A DNA stretch of 64,000 bases, taken from Halocafeteria seosinensis. Taxonomy: Eukaryota > Sar > Bigyra > Bicosoecida. A model generated the notes under the pieces. The model saw only the letters and a program-made list of their open reading frames with translations, searched no databases and had not been told where the DNA came from. Shown here in pieces: positions 1 to 12,800 of this stretch. The position numbers and the translations under genes are program-made. Each line of letters begins with the position of its first letter. Positions within the stretch are counted from its first letter, which is position 1. The stretch spans positions 1 to 64,000 of the forward strand of contig LVLI01000226.1 of assembly GCA_001687465.1 (NCBI GenBank), read 5' to 3'.

Positions 1-172
1 CACCTACACACGCCAGCCTCGTGACATGCAGTCTCGACAACCGCTTCAATAACGCAACTGCACGAACTCCAAAGCCTCCAGTGGCCTCCACAGCGAAAGG
101 AATGATCTCGCGATCATACTCCTTCAGATGGGCATACTTCCTCAGTTTGGCATTCTCTGCTTGCTTGGCTGT
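1..172 (-). mobile_element. Retroelement C-terminal fragment, truncated by window edge
   Basis: Read on the minus strand, this stretch stays open from about 160 to base 1 and encodes a block with the motif PFAVEATGGFG followed by a helix rich in Leu, Arg and Lys. Such an F-P-F-x-x-E-x-x-G-x-F-G block lies near the C-terminus of many non-LTR reverse transcriptase proteins, after the zinc-knuckle region. About 20 of 36 residues match a second copy at 2557-2700 on the opposite strand. It probably belonged to the same minus-strand element as the pieces at 341-1661, from which it is now separated by a foreign RNase H scrap. It has no start and leaves the window, so it is a relic. Confidence 0.55.
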
Positions 173-319
173 CCAATTTATTTATGTATGCATCATGTTC
201 CTCGCGAGGAAAACACGGAGGCTGACCGTCTAGCTAATGAGGCAATTGATCGGAAAGACATCATGTTTTGTAATGATTCTACAGGGGAATACTTCGTGGG
301 GGATCCGGACTCCCTATAA
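173..319 (+). mobile_element. RNase H domain scrap of a retroelement
   Basis: The plus strand encodes the motif VPREENTEADRLANEAID (about 194-247). V-x-R-x-x-N-x-x-A-D-x-L-A-N is the typical end of RNase H domains in retroelements. The frame upstream of about 172 is antisense to a different retroelement protein piece, so the domain lacks its catalytic core and begins at a breakpoint. It ends at a stop at 319. It is a fragment from a second element, inserted in or joined to the minus-strand element around it. Confidence 0.6.
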
Positions 320-340
320 ACTCGTTAGAGGAGTAATTCC

Positions 341-1661
341 CTATAACCACTTGAATATACAGTAACGCTCCTTTTCCACCACAAGACCCCAAGACGAGAG
401 AGCCCCTATAATGACATCCCTGAGCTGATTATGCCGATCCGTTCTTCCGTTGACCGTATCCCCGTAAGAACATACGAAGGCATGTTGAGTAAGATCCGCG
501 ACGAATTCACCACACAATGGGCATATCTCCGGAATTTCTACCCTAGCTAACGGGAGTCCCAAACGCAGCCTCGCACCAATCCTCCATTGAAGATCAGAAA
601 ACTGCTTTTGCGAAGAGGTTGGCAACGGCCGCAGCCAATCTTGAGCTCCCGTTTCCCTGAGCCGCCTTCCATCTGGTTGATTGTATATTATGTTGATGGT
701 CTTGGAGTATTACAAAGATGAGTTGGAATTGTAAACAGCGCCTGTTACCGAACTAGAAACATAAACAGCTACTACACATACACTCTGGCCTTCCATCCTC
801 ATCCCCTTTGGGAAAGCTCCAATTGAGCTCGCCCTTCATTATTTGGTCAGTGAGCCAGCTCTGATTAGGTGCACACTCCTCTAATGTAGACTCCTGAAGA
901 TCCACTCCTTGCGCCTGCAGATTTGAGATAAGGGAAGTACGAATATCTGAGTCCTGTTCCACCCCTGAACCCCATGCTGAGGCAACATACACTGCGGTTG
1001 AGATAGAGGAGGCTTTAACCAGTCCTAATCCGCCATAGCGCAAAGGTAAATGGATCTGATGACATCTATTCACTTTATCAGCGTCCTGAAATCCTTTCGC
1101 TCCAGGCAACAAATGGGTAACTTCCACGACGGCATTGTCAAAGGCTACTGTGGCTCGAGTACGGTGATGAGCAGGAACCGTCCGTAAGAGGTAATTAATT
1201 TGCAGGAATCACTGAGTCTCTTAGGAGAATATGACGACTTCGTACCGGCACAGACGTCTCGGTTTGGACGAGAAGGAGCTTCTTCATCTCTCGCACTTTC
1301 CTTAGACACCAATCACCTTCAAACTTTGGAGTGCCAACCGGAGAGCCCAGCAATTCCAACCCATCATAAACAATACGCAAATTTCCATCATTCCGGTCTA
1401 CGATGTCTCGTTGATCGTCTGGAACCAGCAAGCCGACTTGCACTGGTTAACTTGAACACCACAATTCCCCGCCAACTCCTGAAACCTCTGTGCTACTGCC
1501 CCCAAGTCCCTACCTGACCGGAGACAGCGGGAGGATGTGAGAAATGCCTTCAATAGTCTTGACAGGTGGCACATGCCAGGGATGGTTGAGAGGGTAGTGC
1601 CTGAATTGTTGGAGTACTTCGTGTGGGAATATGAAGGTGCTGTTGTTGCCTGGTGGGACAA
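341..1661 (-). mobile_element. Degenerate non-LTR-type reverse transcriptase, minus strand
   Basis: Three broken frames read in order down the minus strand. 1661-1195 resembles the end of the palm and the thumb (a V-N-Q-C-K-S strand, then LELLGSPVGTPKF), with a frame change near 1430. 1127-753 contains HLPLRYGGLGL, the usual P-x-R-x-G-G-L-G block after the polymerase. 625-341 contains a zinc-knuckle-like ICPLCGEF...H...C pattern and RHNQLRDVI, typical of the C-terminal region of such proteins. Stops and frame changes separate the parts and the catalytic YADD-type motif is not seen, so the copy is dead. The family cannot be named from this remnant. Confidence 0.65.
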
Positions 1662-2556
1662 GGGAGTGTGTATTGTATTTACTCTTACAAAGATTGAGGA
1701 AAAATGAAAGAATACCTAAAATTACTCTACAAGTGACCCAAGATTCCCCAAGAAATGATCTATCATGTGCACATACACACACAAATGGGACAGATAGCAG
1801 CCCACCGGCCGGGAAGTTGACCGCATCCTCTTAACACACATTCTCGCGCATCAGACAAACCGAAATCTTGGCAGTCACCAGAGGAAGAGACAGTATATTA
1901 TAGGTCTACGGGCAAATAGGACAACAAAAGAAACAAAGGACGTATACAAGTGTGAGAGGAGGAGACAGTTTGTTATAGACCTACGGGCAAATAGGGCAAC
2001 AAACGGAACAACAGCTACAATGAGGAGTCACTATCACTACCAAACTCCACAGGACCAAAAATCGATTCGGTGACCACCGTCTCCGAACTGCCCACGCTTG
2101 CACGTTCGCTCTGCGTACTGTGATAACTGTGAGACCCTTACTGCGTGTCAAGCGGAGTGGGCCACTCAGTTCTTACTTTTTCGGACGGGCGCGAAAGGAC
2201 CTGCTGGCGGAAACTACTGATGCTTTCCCAGAAGTCTGCTTATTTGGACGATATCACGCTAGTATTTCGATAGCCGTATTCGGATTTTTTGTCCCGTCAC
2301 TGCGTGCTATACATGCACCTGTTTGCGTGCATAGCAATAGTCAGTGTGCATCCCGAAGTGGCTTTGCCGACCAGGGCGATGAGCAACCAAATTGTCGCCC
2401 TCTGGGGTCAGGGACACTAACCGGGTACAGGGAATAAATGTATATTCATGAGGTTGTACAGGACAACTTTTGTAAAGTTGGCTGGGACACGAAATGAGAG
2501 CATACATGTATCAGATATATTAGTGCTACCGTAGACTGTCACTCTCGCGGCTGAAG
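1662..2556. other. Gene-free stretch next to retroelement relics
   Basis: No supportable gene is seen. It holds a two-copy direct repeat with a 75-bp period at 1881-2009 (listed separately). Short open frames on both strands have no recognisable domain. The stretch is probably decayed repetitive DNA. Confidence 0.4.
1881..2009. repeat. Two-copy direct repeat, 75-bp period
   Basis: Copy one is about 1881-1934 and copy two about 1956-2009. They align without gaps and share the core CTACGGGCAAATAGG followed by CAACAAA. About 45 of 54 positions agree. The spacer of about 21 bp is not obviously repeated. It lies among retroelement fragments and may be the end of an element or an old minisatellite. 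Confidence 0.6.
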
Positions 2557-2820
2557 ATGAAGCTGACAAAATATGGGTATCTGAGCGACCACCACTTAGA
2601 AATTTTCCCGTTCGCGATAGAGGCGACGGGCAGCTTCGGGGAAGACGCGATCAAGTTCCTCAAGAGACTTGCTAGGAAAGCACCGGGCTCCCACTGGGGA
2701 AAAAGGGAGGCGCGGAACTTTCGCAAGCTGGTGACAGCCAAACTGTCAGTTATGTGGATGCGCCACAACGTGAAGATGTTGGAGCGGTTCCGGGTAGGGT
2801 TTACCCCTCACACGGCGTAG
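2557..2820 (+). mobile_element. Second retroelement C-terminal fragment
   Basis: The plus-strand frame encodes PFAIEATGSFGEDAIKFLKR and is homologous to the block at 1-172 (about 20 identities over 36 residues), but faces the other way. It starts with ATG by chance; the protein family continues upstream, and no reverse transcriptase is present on this strand. It ends at a stop at 2818-2820. The two copies differ enough (E-D versus V-R after the FG) to come from different elements. Confidence 0.5.
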
Positions 2821-3850
2821 CGTAGCCTATAGAATACACGTCTTCCGGTAGGAGCAACACTAATACACGCCCTTCACGTATAGTTTTCTGTCTCCAGTGT
2901 GCCTCATTTCTCGGATACATTCATTAGCTGATTAGCTTGTTATAATTCCTGTTGCCTAACCATGGCCCCGTCCTCTAGTAGAGCCAAGGAATCAAAGCGA
3001 TTCAGACGTAGCCAACAAACAGTCCATGTTGCCTTCCATAACCGCAACCTGTAAATAACGAGGAAAGCGATCCCTGGATCCAAGTGTTGCGTTCCCCCAC
3101 GGCGCATATCAGCGAGGCTGGCGGAATAGCGGGCCCATCGCTACTTAACACGGACGCACACTGCTCCTCGCTAAGAGGAGGCGGTCAACTTCCTGGCCAG
3201 TGGGCTATCTGTTACATGTGTGTGTGTCCAAGACACTCACCCTGGGTGTTTGTGCAGTACAGCCAGAATTTCTCAAGTTGGCCAACCACTCCTCGTCAAC
3301 GTTTCCCCACCACTGCAGCTGCTGCCTCAATGTTTTCTTTTCCTTCCATCGGTACTGGTTCGCCGTGGCTGGTGTTGCAGCGTTGGCTTGGAATAACTAT
3401 CTTCGGGGAAAAACGCAGGACAGAATCGAACGCAAAATGACCCTGTTACCGAAAAGCTTGCACACAGAATGAATGGTTGTGGTCTTTTCCTTTACTGTGC
3501 ATTCGTTTGCCAACAATTAATAACATGTATCCTCTGTGAAACAGACAGTAGACTTCATTGAAGTTGGCCGCCCGGCCGTTAGACACCTCGCAACCCTCGC
3601 ACGATACACACAACGCTGCATGGTAGTGAATGATACGATGATGTGTATCACACACTTGTACTTGTTCCACCTAATGCTGGATGATATTCCACCGATAGAA
3701 TATTGCCTCTACTTGCACAGATATCCTGTATACTGCTGTTGAGTTGTGTGCGAGGTCGATTGGCTGACTTTGGATGCATTCGGGACAAGATACCAAGAAA
3801 CAATTGACTAGTAAACACTGTATAGCTTTTTCCGGATAGATACGAATAGA
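2821..3850. other. Upstream region of CFAP46, no firm gene
   Basis: No gene can be supported with confidence. An ATG at 2962 opens a 30-codon basic frame, and a plus-strand frame at 3200-3472 could be the end of a small membrane protein (listed separately). The last part, about 3480-3850, should hold the CFAP46 promoter and leader; no clear TATA box is seen. Confidence 0.3.
3200..3472 (+). CDS. Possible small single-TM protein (C-terminal part)
   Basis: The last 40 codons read like real protein: a hydrophobic run, YWFAVAGVAALAW, then a basic stretch N-Y-L-R-G-K-T-Q-D-R-I-E-R-K and a stop at 3472. That arrangement is common in small inner-membrane mitochondrial proteins. The upstream half of the open frame is cysteine-rich and unconvincing, so the true start or an upstream exon is unclear; the basic 30-codon frame at 2962 could be a first exon, but I found no join with good sites and phase. 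No family was recognised. Confidence 0.2.
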   Translation: MGYLLHVCVSKTLTLGVCAVQPEFLKLANHSSSTFPHHCSCCLNVFFSFHRYWFAVAGVAALAWNNYLRGKTQDRIERKMTLLPKSLHTE

Positions 3851-6800
3851 ATGTCGTTGGATGCTCATTTGCGCGCAACAGCCTTCGGCAAGCTGGCGAC
3901 AGCAGATGCCAGCTCCGGACTGATACATCAACTGCGCTCTCATGAGCACAAGCGGCATCAAGAGGAACGGCATACTCAGAACCAGCATCGGAATTCTGCC
4001 GTCTTATCTGACAGAAAGTCGTACTCAACCTTGTCCGTAAACGTGTCAGCAGATGACTTGTGGATGGCGGCGGTCAAGCCAGGTATTCAAACGGAGACGT
4101 CACAACACAAAGATCCTCAAGGACAAAAGGAGGTAGAGGATGCGGTGGGAAACATTCGACAAAGTGTATCGATACTGCTTGATATCCATCGCTTTTCTAC
4201 TCTGGAAACGACTGGGGGCGAGAGTGATAATTGCTCGCTGAACAGTCGGGTGCATCACTCAACGATTGTTGTCATTGCGGAACGAGCAGCGGCATTGAAA
4301 GAATACGTGGCTGCGAAAGACGCAATCAGTCTGTATTTTCTTTCTAATCCACCACAAGATCAAGTAAGGAGGATATACAAAACCGGTGTGTTTCTCTCTC
4401 TCTCTTTCTGTGTCTCACTCTTTGCTTTCCCTTAACAGTTTTACAGCAGAGCGTTGTTTGTACAAGCGTCAATCGAAACCCACGAGGCGTCTCATGTGGC
4501 AAGTGAATTTGCAATTGATAAACATATTAAGGCGATGCAATCAGCGGTGGCAGGAATAGAAGCTGCAAAGCGGGAACAGGTGACTCAGTCCACGTTCTTA
4601 GTTTATAATGGGTCAGTTTTCCACTGGCATGCGGCCCGGCCACTTTTCCGGTCGGATAGATTCAAGTATACGATAGCGTCCTTGAAGCACGTTATTAAGG
4701 CTCTCAAGGAGAGCAACTATGGAGATCAGACATCAGGTATCGAGTGGATTCTCACTAATCTATCTGCACTGATTCATGGCTTAGATGCTACACAGCAGCA
4801 TCAGGAAGCGCAGCAGTTTATGTCAGATGCTATTGAGCTAGCGAGAAAACTTCCTATTGGGAATCAAGGTCCATGGCGAAATCGACTTCGGCCGCTCGCT
4901 GTACATCTGTCTAGACACGATGACTTGGGTCTTTCCGCTCAGGAGGATAATTTTGGTTCGAGCAATAAGAATATGAAGACTTTGAATGATATGGAGGACG
5001 TTTCCTCAGGCAAGCGAGGGGAATACCTCGCAAAACTACAGGCATTGGCCTCCCAGTTCAGTGCTGCTGATTGCCGGCACATTCAAGCGTTGTTGACACG
5101 CCACATGGGAATAGGAATAAAGGTAGCAGAGGACTTAGCATTAAGAACGATAGAATTCGAGAAAAAACTTCTAGGATTGTCTGCCGGATCGGACAAAGGA
5201 GGGGACCAGAAATCGCGAGTGCAAAAGCAACAGGGGTCTCCTACAGCGGAAGAAGTATCTCTGGAGGGGGCTGGGAGAATCGACGCTGGATATCATGATC
5301 CTCCCGATGGTAAAGACGTTGAACAAGTATGTATTGATGCGTTGAAATTGTGTGATTTGCTTCCGGCGTACAAGTACTTGTCTCGGACTCGTCCTCAAGA
5401 GGCCAAGTCCCTTTGGGAGGAAGCAATGGCTGAACTCACGGGTGAAAAGTCTACTCCTAGTCGCCCAGTCTCTGGTGGTAAGAAGGGCTCAGCGAGACAA
5501 AAGACTTCTTCGCGAACTAAACCCGATGGAAGTTCAGGGAATTCCCAGGAGTTAGAAGGAAAACACATATCGAAGCCGGAAGCGGAAAAGCAACTGTTTG
5601 ATCAGGAGGACCCGGATATTACGCTCATGTGCGCTGCAGTTTCCTTGAAAGCGCGCCTGTTTACCTTATCCTCTGTGTGCGTGGATAGACTAGTGGCAAG
5701 TAAGACCAGCAACTTGAAACATCGTGCATTTGCTGACATTATCGGAGCTCAAGCGAAATTCGAAGCCTGTACTTTCACCAGAAGATCGAGTGGTGGGTTT
5801 TCATACAAGAGAGAGAATCTCTCCGAGCCAGTTCCAGTACTAGTTGCTGGAGATGTCAAGGAACTTGAGAAGAGTCCAGAGCAACGCCGGAGGGATGCAT
5901 TGAAACTTTTAGACCGAGCCTTAGCAGGTGCATCTCGTTTGGGAGAAGGGGATGTAATGGAGTACGCGTGCTGTTGTGCTTGGAATATGGTACTTCCCTA
6001 CTTGCAAGAACAAGAAGAGCGGCCTCGCTGCTTGATAACGAGTACTACTCATACGAACACCGAGCAAACGAGCATTGCCTTGAGGATACTGCAATTAATT
6101 TGCGACGGCTTAGAATATCTGAACAGCAACCTACTAATACTCAGAGCAAATGCTTACCTTGAACGTGCGCTGTTGCTGGTGCACAATGATTTGTTGGGTG
6201 ACGCGGCAGAACAAGTTAGCAACGCATTTTCCTTGGATTATTCTCCCGCAGAAACTGGATCTTCAATTCCAACCAATGTGCAAGAAAAACTTCTTCAAAT
6301 AGCTGCAAGAGTTTCGGTTGAAGGCTTCTCCTCCACCGGGGCTGAGAAAGCTACGGAGAATAGTAAGGCAAAGAAAAAAGATGGTGAGAAGTCGTCGGGA
6401 AAGAAAGAAGAAGTACCTGCAAAAAGTGGAGACATTATATCAAACGATGGTGTTAAATTTATTGCAGAGATTCTTAAGAACATCGGTTCCAAACAAAGAA
6501 AACGGCCGGATTCACAGGAGTTTGGTCACCATACGCCCACCTCTCTAGAGTTTGTTCCTGAAGGAGAGTTACTACAAAGGTGCAAAGAAGTATGCGCAGA
6601 TAATGCAGATCTCAACATTGCAGATACCCTAAGCCGGAGGCACCTTCACTACAATGATTGCTTGGGACTCTACAATAACTTACAGGGCCCTATCGGTAGG
6701 GCAGGGACTAGTACCGAGGTCAGCAAAGGCCGCTATTTGGATAAATCCCTCCTTCCTTTAGCAAAACTTCTGCAGTTGAATACGAGCATTGATGAAGACC

Positions 6801-9800
6801 CGGAGACACTCTACGAGCAGGCATTGTTTGCTATCGAACAAGCTAAGCAATCAAAATCTCGCGAGGGAGCTGTTAGTCAAATCAAGAAGTCTGAGCAGTG
6901 CTTGCTCTCGTGTACTCATCTCTACTTCGACTATCTACAGCGTGAACATGACAACGAGGCATCTTCAGAAACCAATGCTAGCGTTGAGTGTCTAGGCGAT
7001 ATCCTAAAGCGCTATAACTCGTTTCTTTATGGCACGTCGAAAGAATATGGTGCCGTGGAGGATGATTCAGAATCTTTTGTCAACGGAGAAAACACTTTGT
7101 ACGAATCGCTATCCAGGAAAAAGGTTAACGGAAGCAGTGTAGGCCCTGCCTATCGCCGTCTGGTACAAACGTGGGGGAACCTCTGCTCTTGTGCCTCTTT
7201 CTTGTGCTGCACTGCTGTGTCATGCAGAGCATACAATCTACTACATAGTGGGACATGGAACATGGAACATGATAAGGATATCCTACGGCTGCAAGCATCC
7301 GCAGATTTGTCCGTTGCTGAATCACTTGCGTGTCACTTCTTCGGCAAGGTGTGCGTTGCGCTGACAAGCTCGAGAAACGTATTTGCTCACGACGTTTATG
7401 TTGCGCCTTCATTGGAGCAACGCGTTCGTTCGGCCTTCGCTGGTAAAGGAGGAGACTTAGCAGTCCGCTCTAAGCGGCTGTGGGATGCTGTTCAGGAAGT
7501 CCGGAGAGAACGGCGTAGGAGGTTTGTCTCCATGGTAACAAATGAAAGTATGGGTTGCGAGCTTCCCTCAAAGAATGATATAACTAGCGATGCTGTGAGC
7601 TTGTTGGATCGAAGCGTGCAACAGGATACAACTACAGGCTTTTTTGACAGTCTATTTGATGGTGACTCCTCTTGGTTTGATAGGAGCGGAAACATTACCA
7701 GCGATGTCGCTGTAGATTTCCGGGACCTTGATCATGTCTCAGAAATTGAACGTAGCTCCAAAGAATACTCAAATACTAAAGAACTGGCGTTGTTGATGGC
7801 AGCAGGTAGTGGGAGAGATCGCCTGGAGTGGCGTCGCGTTGCTGTGATTTATACGCTTTGCCTTGGACTGGATGTCCCTGGATGTCCCACCCATATAAGA
7901 AAACTCAAAACGGATATTTTGGCGGCTCTTGTCTCTTCAATGAAAACTGGCCTGCTGCTTCAGTCCCCTTCGTTGGTCGAGAGAGGAGCCTCTCTTTTGT
8001 GGGAGCTGCATAGGCCAGTCTTTGGTAGTAGCATTAAATACTCGGGGAGCATTGAATTCCAGCAGATACCAAAGTATGGGGCTACCTGTGGCTCGGGAGT
8101 GCAAGTGCTGGGGGCTCTTCGTCGGGCCGTTAATACTGCACTTATTTGCTTAGTAAGCGTGGGTACTCAGCAGACGACACTTTTGGCCGATCTTGCCTCT
8201 GCCGCTGCCCACATCAGTGAAAGTAGTGGACGTGAAAAGCTGTCTCGGAATGATCAAGAAGGTGCAGGCGAGGAATTTCAGACGATGTTGGCCATTTCTT
8301 CGTACGTGCTGTTGGGATCATTCACTGGTCAATTATCGTCCAATCGACTTGTGACGAAACTCAAAGAGAGTGAATATGAGCGGTCTTGTGTTACGTTACC
8401 CGTTGACCACGAGAGCCCTACGGATCACGACAGTATTTTTGGCCCCATGTCTCCTCCTCTAGATGGTATTTTGAAGGGATCCACAAACTCAACCATTGCG
8501 ATCCCTCCGTTGGATCAGTTTCAACTCGTTCATTTGTTGCGTCTGTCAGCAAGGGCAAGATTGCATAATGTATTTTCTCTGGCAATTTATCGCAGTGTTG
8601 TTTGCAATCTTCACTCCGTGCTATTTAGTCAGACCGCCGAATCGTCTAACGGAAAACTTCAGCCGAAGAGCTCTGCTTCGGTAGACACTTCAAGACTTCC
8701 TCACATTGCAGACGTAGGAACCCGGGGGGTGGCTATTAGCAGTGATCTACAGCTGGAAGAACTCTCAGCCACACCGGAGTCACTCATGTCAGAAGGCTGC
8801 GATGGAGGAGCACCGGCTTTGAATAGGGTAATCGGCTTACTGGAATGTTTAGACTTCGTTGGGGCTTCCCCTAGTGCGCCGTTGTTAAATCAATGTGGTG
8901 TTTTGAAACACGATAGTAGTACCCATGTTAGAAGCAAGTTAGATGAAGTAGCGGGTACGCGTTTTCAAAGCGTGTACTGTCCCTCTCTTTTGGATGCTAG
9001 CTGGGACGCATCTTGTCGAACCGTGCTCGTTGCATCGGCCACATTTTCCCCGGTGTCTAATATACCGGAGCTGGATGGGGGAGGTAAACCGAACTGGCTT
9101 CAACTTGACTCTACGAAAGGAACCAAAGCACTTAAATGTTGTCCACATGGTCTGGGCGCGATAACAGTTGATGCGATGCTCCGGTGCGCTTGGGATACTC
9201 TGCCTCTTGCTTTACAGGAAGTCGGGACGTCTGCATCGCCATTATTCCATCATAGCGCCACAGATACTGAGCTCAAGAACAAATCGGAAACCTCGTGGCT
9301 TGCATTGAGGAAACTAGTGTTTATTGCGATAGCGAGAGCGCTGGATACTAACGACAGCTTTACAAGGTCGTATCGCACGCTTCCAACGGAGGACTCAGGA
9401 ATCTCATCCAACAAAGGGGAAAAGAAGAAAGGGAAGGACTCGTCGAAGGCCGTTACCAGTAGCCAAGTACCAGAGAATTTCAAAGCGGTTCTATATGACG
9501 TTGTTGGCCGATTACTTGTGGATAGTGAGTTGAACCATAGGGGGTTTACCGTTGCCTCGGATGCATCGCATGTACTTAGTGCGTTGAGCAGCAAGAGCTT
9601 TCTTGCGGCAGAATCACTTTCTACACAACATGTGAGCAACGGTACAACCCCCATAGAGAGCCTCGAGGTTTACTCAGGACAAGCTTTGATTCTGCTGTTA
9701 CTTGAACGAGGAAACCCAAGCGAAAACTTTGTGTCAGGAGTTTCCGAGTTTTTCGGCACCGCTTCAGTTGCATCTTGTTGGCTGCTTTCGAAGGTGGCTC

Positions 9801-12800
9801 GTGTGTCATTGTTTTGTTGGAACCTCCAGGTGTCAAGGCAGGCTTGCGCTGCTTCTACGTCTTTCTCAAGCATTCTCCAGCAGCCGCGTGAAGCAATACC
9901 TCAATTTTCACCTAATGAGAGGTGTTTGGTACGTACATGTCTTGCTGAGTGTCAACGAGCAGGAGGAAGGGCGCTAGTAGGAATGCTGGCCGATATGTCA
10001 GCATCCGACGATATTGAGACTTCCCCACTACCACAATCTGATGAGCACAGTCTATATCGTCAGGCTATGCGGATGTTTGCAGCTGCAGCAGAACACGCGA
10101 AAGAAGCTATGGCTATCCATCTATTCGTCAATATCTTAAGCGATGGTTGGGCCGTTTCTTCAGCCCTGATTGAGAAGAAAGGCACTCGTTCGATCCTCCT
10201 TAAGGAGCTTGATTCGATGGTGAACAACGCCTGCGAAATGAAAGAGTGCTTGCAAAAACCATCATCAGGGATGCGCCATCACATACTTCCTTCTGAACCA
10301 CTGAAGAGGTGCGAAGATGAATCGTACGCCGTCAATAGCTTGAACGGCCTGATATGTGATTTTTCGAAAGCGATCTTGACAATATATGCGGATAGGGATG
10401 AATGGGATTTGGGTCTTTCTTCAGCAAATAAAGTGTTCGATCATCTTCCGGCAAACTTTCATAATGCTCTGTGGCCTGCCAAAATTAAGATGCAAGCTCA
10501 CGTCGGTGAAGACACTTCCCATGCCTTGGCAATGCTGAAATCCTCCTCCAATAGTGAAGATGCCGCACGTGCGTGGATGACACTGGCTCATTCTCGGCAG
10601 CAGGAATCTGGGCAACTCGAGGCGTTTGATAGCGCTTTGGTTGAGTTAGAGGGTACGTTTGCCCAACGAATCGTGCTTGTCGAGTACTCTGAGTGGTTGC
10701 TGAAAAACCGGTTCGCCCTCGATGACGTACGGGCAGCGTTGCATTCTGCAATCGACATACTACTCTCTGTGGATGACGAAGACGATGAAGTGGATGACGG
10801 TAGCCGGGAAAGTGGATCGAAGAAAAAGCAGGATGATACTGTCAGCCACACTTCCTCCCGATTATCGCGGAGGAAGAGCGGTGGAAGCAGCGCTCTTGAT
10901 AATACGCGGGAGTCTGGCACGAAGAGTATCACCGAAGAGCAACACTCAAAAACACAGTCGAGGAGCAAGAGTTCAAGGATTTCAAGTGCTTCTAGTACTG
11001 GAACAAAGGACAATACTTCAGATTGGCCGTCTACGCTAAATATCACTCAATACATTGAAATTGTTGAATTGTTCAATCGGCTCGCTGAGATTTCCTCTAC
11101 CGGTGCTGAACGGATCCGCTACAGCATTCTTGCTATCCACTACGTACTCGAACTGTGGAAACTGCACACAGCTACACTTAACGCGGTGGCCGCAGAAAAC
11201 TTGTTTAACTCGAATGAAGAGTTAAGGACCACGGTTGCCTCTTGCGCTGGTGGGTATGAAGAGTGGCAGCGGCAAAGAGTGGCAGCAGGAGTCCCTTTTG
11301 TCCAGTTAATGGAACCTAAAGACTGGTGCTCCGCAGCAAGTGGCCTCGGGTTTTTCCCATGGTTTGGTTGTCCTGCTGTGTCGGCGGTGTCCGGAGAGTA
11401 TGCAACGTACCTCCTTGAGAAATGTGAAGACAAGGAACGCTTAAGCGGATTTCGAACGGTCTCAGTAGAAGACTGTTGGATTAGCATAGATCAAGGAAGA
11501 GACTTGTTTACTCCAGCTGTAAGAAACTTATTTTCTATGTCTGCTTCGATAGCGTATGCCGAACAGATGAGGGATGCTGACTTGAAGAAGAGTGTCGTTT
11601 CGTCGGCAACGGTACATAAACCGGAAATGCTCCTCGACACACTCCAGAGCTTAAGCAAAATGCTAATGGATGCCGACTTGGAGGCTCACGCGTCTGTTCC
11701 CATCGTTCTTTCCGTTGTGGTTACGGATCGTTTTGTATCTGCCCCGTTCGTGCCGAGTAAATGTTACTTGCGAAACCGATTCGACGTTCAGGCAAGTGCC
11801 GACCAGGAGACCCTAAGTTTACTGAGTGACAAATGCTTTCAACGGTCTCTACATGATCCTTCTTTTCATTCCGGAAACGTTGTAAGTGTTTTAAAGGAGC
11901 AGTACGGGGGTGCGGTTGACGCTGTGGTCAATTCTCTATCACACATAGTCAGTGGAACATTTGCACCGTCAAATGTACCATCTGCAATGATACAAAGCAG
12001 AATTCATTTGCTACAGCTACTGGACCGTCTAAATCAATCCCAATGTAGCTCTGTACTCCGCGCTTCCTTGGGGCTAAATGATGGTGGCACAACAAAAGCA
12101 ATATTGGAGTTCGATGCTTTTGGCAAAAAGGTTTCGCTTTCTACAAAGAATTCGGCCAGATCTCACCTTGGCAATCTACTGCAGCAGGGGCCCTCTGCTG
12201 ACGAAATCGCTGCATATGAAGGAGATGTTCGTCTAAGACAGGAACAGAATCATCTGAATGACAGTAAATCAAACCGTAACTCCGTGTCAGGAAGTTCGTG
12301 CACTCAAATACGTTCAATCCCGCCACCTTTAGCTTCTGGAGACGGAAATGTGACACCGCGCCATCTGTGGTTCTCGGTAGGAGTGGGCATTCTGTCGGAC
12401 GGAGATGTCACCACTGCAGTACAGTGGATTGAGCAAAGTAGGCGCCATGCAGTAGTGTTTGATGACGCTGTCCTTCAGCGGAAGATTGCACTGCTGTACT
12501 TGGCCATCAAGCTCCAACAAGGGTATGGGCAGCAAGCGAAGCACGCTGGAAGGGAACTACTTGATTCGCTTACAACGTCCTCCTGTGAAGCGGTTGTTGA
12601 GTTACCTCGCGCTGATGGATATTCGTTGTTCCATCTCCTATCCAGTGTCTCTATCTCGCTTGCATCTTTTGAAGACTTTGTGCATCTGCTGGTTGAAATG
12701 ATATTGTGTACCGAGAAAACTATGGTGCCAATTTGCGTAGATGTAGACGGGAGAACTGCGGACAATACCCAATCACAATGCTCTCAAGAGTTCGTTTCTC

